A program made the translations under genes and the position numbers. The notes under the pieces were generated by a model. That model was not told where the DNA came from. It ran no database searches and was given only the letters and a program-made list of their open reading frames with translations. This document shows positions 6,147 through 8,207 of a DNA stretch of 8,207 bases, one piece after another. The stretch covers positions 1 to 8,207 of the forward strand of contig MGSU01000187.1 of NCBI GenBank assembly GCA_001799195.1. Direction: 5' to 3'. Each line of letters begins with the position of its first letter. Position 1 is the stretch's first letter. Source of the stretch: Deltaproteobacteria bacterium RIFOXYA12_FULL_61_11. GTDB lineage: Bacteria; Bdellovibrionota_F; JAHFAK01; YA12-FULL-61-11.

Positions 6147-7403
6147 ATGCGTGTGTTGGTGCTCAATTCCCGCGACGGTCTTGGTGGGGCGGAGTACGCA
6201 GCGGCTTCGCTCGCGGAAGGACTCCGTCTCCAGGATCGCCATCAGGTCGAGCTGCTCGTCGGGACGAGTCTCTCAGACCCCGCCAGCCAGATCCGCCCCA
6301 AGGGACTGCCGGGTCAACTCGAGCGAGGCCTCGCTCGCCTCGAGCAGACGTTGGGCCTGCCCTACCTCTGGCTGCCCTGGTCCACGGCCGCGCTGCAAAG
6401 GCGCCTCGCGACCTTCCGCCCCGAGGTGATCTCGCTGCACAATATACACGGCAATTACCTCGCGCTGCCCATGCTCCCGGCCTTGGCCGCTTCCGCGCCG
6501 CTGGTCCTCACCCTGCACGACGTGTGGCCACTCACCGGCCACTGCCAGTATCCCTACGAGTGCGAACGCTGGAGGTCCGGGTGCGGTAGTTGCCCCAGAC
6601 CCCGGGAATACCCAGCCTTGATGCTCGGCAGCAGCGGGTTGCACTGGCGACTGAAACGTTCGCTGTGGCATACGACCCGCCCAACCCTGGTCGCCCCCTC
6701 GGCCTGGCTTGCGTCCGTCGCGCGCCATAATCCCCTGGCCGCCGGACTCCCCCTCGTCACCATCCCGAACGGCATCGACACCTCCCTGTTCCGGCCCCGG
6801 GAGGAGCCCCGTCTCCCGGACCGATCCTTGCGCTCCGTGGTCTATTGCCTGCCGGCCGACCCCCATAATCGCCGCCGCAAGGGCGCCGACCTCGCCGTCG
6901 AACTCCTGCAGCGACTCTGTGCGTGCCCAGGGCCACCGCTGCGCCTCGAACTCGTCGGCGCCAGGGACCTCGACCTGCCCATCCCCACGGAGCGTCTTGT
7001 CGTCCGGCGGCACGGTTTCGTCCACGACCGGACCCGGCTCGCCTCGCTGCTCGCGGACTCTGACCTTCTCCTCCTCCCCTCCCGACAGGACAACCTGCCC
7101 ACCATCGCGCTCGAGGCCGCGGCCTGCGGCACTCCCTGTGTCGCTTTCGACGTTGGCGGTTGCGGCGAAACCGTCCTGCAGGAACAAACCGGGCTGCTGG
7201 TACCGCCTTTCGACCTCGCGGCCTTCACCGCGGCCGTGACCTCGCTCCTTCGCGACCATGACCGCCGCCTGGCCCTCGGACGCGCGGCCCGCCTCCACAT
7301 CCTCTCCGAATTCAGCCTCGCCCGGATGGCCGAGCGGTACGAGGCCTGTTTCCTCCAGGCTCGGCACGACTGGTTGCGAGACCAGGGTCGGCCTGTCCCT
7401 TGA
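6147..7403 (+). CDS. GT4-family glycosyltransferase
   Basis: This 418-residue GT-B fold enzyme should transfer a sugar from an activated (NDP) donor to a glycan or lipid acceptor at the cytoplasmic face. The N-terminal domain opens with MRVLVLNSRDGLGGAE, the usual strand plus glycine-rich loop of GT4 enzymes. It continues with SLHNIHGNYL (96-105) and LHDVWPLTGHCQY (123-135). A Cys set at 133, 139, 146 and 149 follows a pattern I associate with a GT4 subgroup from polysaccharide clusters. The C-terminal domain has PNGIDTSLFRP (207-217) and the donor-site region SRQDNLPTIALEAAACGTP (312-330), where the EX7E motif appears as DX7E (Asp315, Glu323). The frame is open back to 5931, but ATG 6147 gives the canonical family start. 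It lacks a Shine-Dalgarno and may be leaderless. No other glycan genes are visible, so donor and acceptor are unknown. The clpA promoter overlaps its stop codon. Confidence 0.93.
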   Translation: MRVLVLNSRDGLGGAEYAAASLAEGLRLQDRHQVELLVGTSLSDPASQIRPKGLPGQLERGLARLEQTLGLPYLWLPWSTAALQRRLATFRPEVISLHNIHGNYLALPMLPALAASAPLVLTLHDVWPLTGHCQYPYECERWRSGCGSCPRPREYPALMLGSSGLHWRLKRSLWHTTRPTLVAPSAWLASVARHNPLAAGLPLVTIPNGIDTSLFRPREEPRLPDRSLRSVVYCLPADPHNRRRKGADLAVELLQRLCACPGPPLRLELVGARDLDLPIPTERLVVRRHGFVHDRTRLASLLADSDLLLLPSRQDNLPTIALEAAACGTPCVAFDVGGCGETVLQEQTGLLVPPFDLAAFTAAVTSLLRDHDRRLALGRAARLHILSEFSLARMAERYEACFLQARHDWLRDQGRPVP

Positions 7404-7428
7404 CCCTCCCTCGGGGGATGGCTATGGT
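7400..7428 (+). promoter_or_regulatory. Sigma70-type promoter of clpA
   Basis: The -35 box TTGACC (7400-7405) overlaps the TGA stop of the glycosyltransferase. A 17-bp spacer leads to the -10 box TATGGT (7423-7428). Transcription would start near 7435, giving a leader of about 23 nt that carries the clpA Shine-Dalgarno. The -10 lies in the loop of a perfect inverted repeat, TCGGGGG (7411-7417) and CCCCCGA (7432-7438), which could be an operator. Confidence 0.5.
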
Positions 7429-7457
7429 GAGCCCCCGATCCGGAAAGGAGTCCGAGC

Positions 7458-8207
7458 ATGATCGCCCCAGAACTGGAGAAGACCATCAAGCGCGCCTTCT
7501 CCCTCGCCAAGTCGAGACGGCACGAATACGTCCTCCTCGAGCACCTACTGCACGCTCTCACCGAGGATACCGACGCCGCTGACGTGCTCCTGGGGTGCGG
7601 GGTGGACCTCGACGAACTCCGTCGGCGCCTGGCCGCCTATTTCGACGACCGATTGACCGCAATGCCCCGGCCCCTCGACCCGAGCGCCTCGGTCAGCTTC
7701 CAGGTGGTGCTGGAACTGGCGGCGGCCCAGGCCCAGGCAGCGGGTCGCGATCAGATCAACGGCAGCAACGTCCTGGTAGCCCTGTTCCGCGAGAAGAACG
7801 CTCACGCCGTCTACTTTCTGCGCCAATTGGGGGTAACCCGTTACGACCTCCTGCGCTACATCAGCCACGGCCTGGCCCCGCTCGAGAGTTCGGAGGGAGG
7901 TACGGCCGAAGAGGAACAGCCCGAGAAGGCCGCTCCTCAGCACAAGCCCGTGCGTTCGGCCCTGGCAAGCTACTGCGTGGACCTCAACGCCAAGGCGCGC
8001 GCGGGCAATATCGACCCGCTCATCGGCCGCGAACGCGAGCTGGAACGAGCCATCCACGTCCTCTTGCGGCGCAAGAAGAACAACCCGCTCTTCGTCGGCG
8101 AGGCAGGAGTGGGGAAGACCGCGCTCACCGAAGGTCTGGCCTTGCGTCTCGTCGAAGGGAAGGTCCCTCCGGCCCTTTCCGGCATGGAAATCCACGCCCT
8201 GGACCTG
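7458..8207 (+). CDS. clpA: ATP-dependent Clp protease ATP-binding subunit ClpA, 3'-truncated by the window
   Basis: ClpA is the AAA+ unfoldase that, as a hexamer, threads substrates into the ClpP chamber in the cytoplasm; the adaptor ClpS binds its N-domain for N-degron substrates. The first 250 residues are visible and the frame is open at the right edge (full ClpA is about 750). Residues 1 to about 140 are the double Clp-N domain: RRHEYVLLEHLLHAL (20-34) and its pseudo-repeat GRDQINGSNVLVALF (96-110), ending with YISHG as in E. coli ClpA. A charged linker (about 141-165) precedes AAA module 1, with IDPLIGRERELERAI (185-199), RRKKNNPLFVG (204-214) and Walker A GEAGVGKT (214-221). The N-domain and linker favour ClpA over ClpB or ClpC. 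ATG 7458 has AAGGAG (7445-7450) at 7-nt spacing. clpS is not in the window; the neighbour upstream is a glycosyltransferase. Confidence 0.97.
   Translation, partial: MIAPELEKTIKRAFSLAKSRRHEYVLLEHLLHALTEDTDAADVLLGCGVDLDELRRRLAAYFDDRLTAMPRPLDPSASVSFQVVLELAAAQAQAAGRDQINGSNVLVALFREKNAHAVYFLRQLGVTRYDLLRYISHGLAPLESSEGGTAEEEQPEKAAPQHKPVRSALASYCVDLNAKARAGNIDPLIGRERELERAIHVLLRRKKNNPLFVGEAGVGKTALTEGLALRLVEGKVPPALSGMEIHALDL

Noticed and set aside
6273-7367. Minus-strand open frame of 364 codons across the glycosyltransferase
   Set aside because: It mirrors the codon structure of a well-supported GT4 gene and shows no domain or ribosome binding site.

Overview
The window is GC-rich, gene-dense bacterial chromosome with little intergenic space. 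The lipoprotein at 2103-3176 carries Cys-rich signatures (CPDGYYC and CxxxCxGKxCGxDxGCxGxCG) that I associate with Myxococcota and Bradymonadota-type (former delta-proteobacterial) secretomes. ClpA, a plain sigma70-type tRNA promoter and an FHA-plus-membrane protein fit that setting. The lineage is an inference. I see no phage, insertion sequence, CRISPR array or plasmid signature, so this looks like ordinary chromosome.

Layout. The left third (+ strand) has the 3' part of a large glycine-rich polytopic membrane protein of unknown function, open to the left window edge. It is followed 65 nt later by a lipoprotein with a Cys-rich N-terminal half and a jelly-roll-like C-terminal domain. A convergent minus-strand block follows. 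Read in its own direction it holds a tRNA-Val(CAC) with a recognisable promoter and a terminator-like hairpin, then a dicarboxylate/amino acid:cation symporter (DAACS family), then, 24 nt later, an FHA-domain protein with a C-terminal membrane region. Upstream of the tRNA, on the same strand, is a small secreted protein whose mature chain is essentially three exact-period 39-residue repeats. Each repeat carries an EF-hand-like DxDxDG loop and two cysteines. A 265-bp divergent intergenic region with a 17-bp palindrome separates it from the right-hand block (+ strand): a GT4 glycosyltransferase that may be leaderless, and clpA with its own promoter and Shine-Dalgarno, cut by the right edge.

How the genes work together. 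Only two groupings have support from spacing: membrane protein plus lipoprotein, and symporter plus FHA protein. The rest look like independent units. The FHA protein could couple a phosphothreonine signal to the membrane or to the neighbouring transporter. ClpA is the unfoldase of ClpAP proteolysis; its usual partner gene clpS is not in the window.

Novelty. I do not see a convincing new multi-gene system. The best candidates for something undescribed are the triple-repeat secreted protein and the glycine-rich membrane protein. Secondary points are the possible leaderless start of the glycosyltransferase and the palindromic site in the divergent intergenic region.
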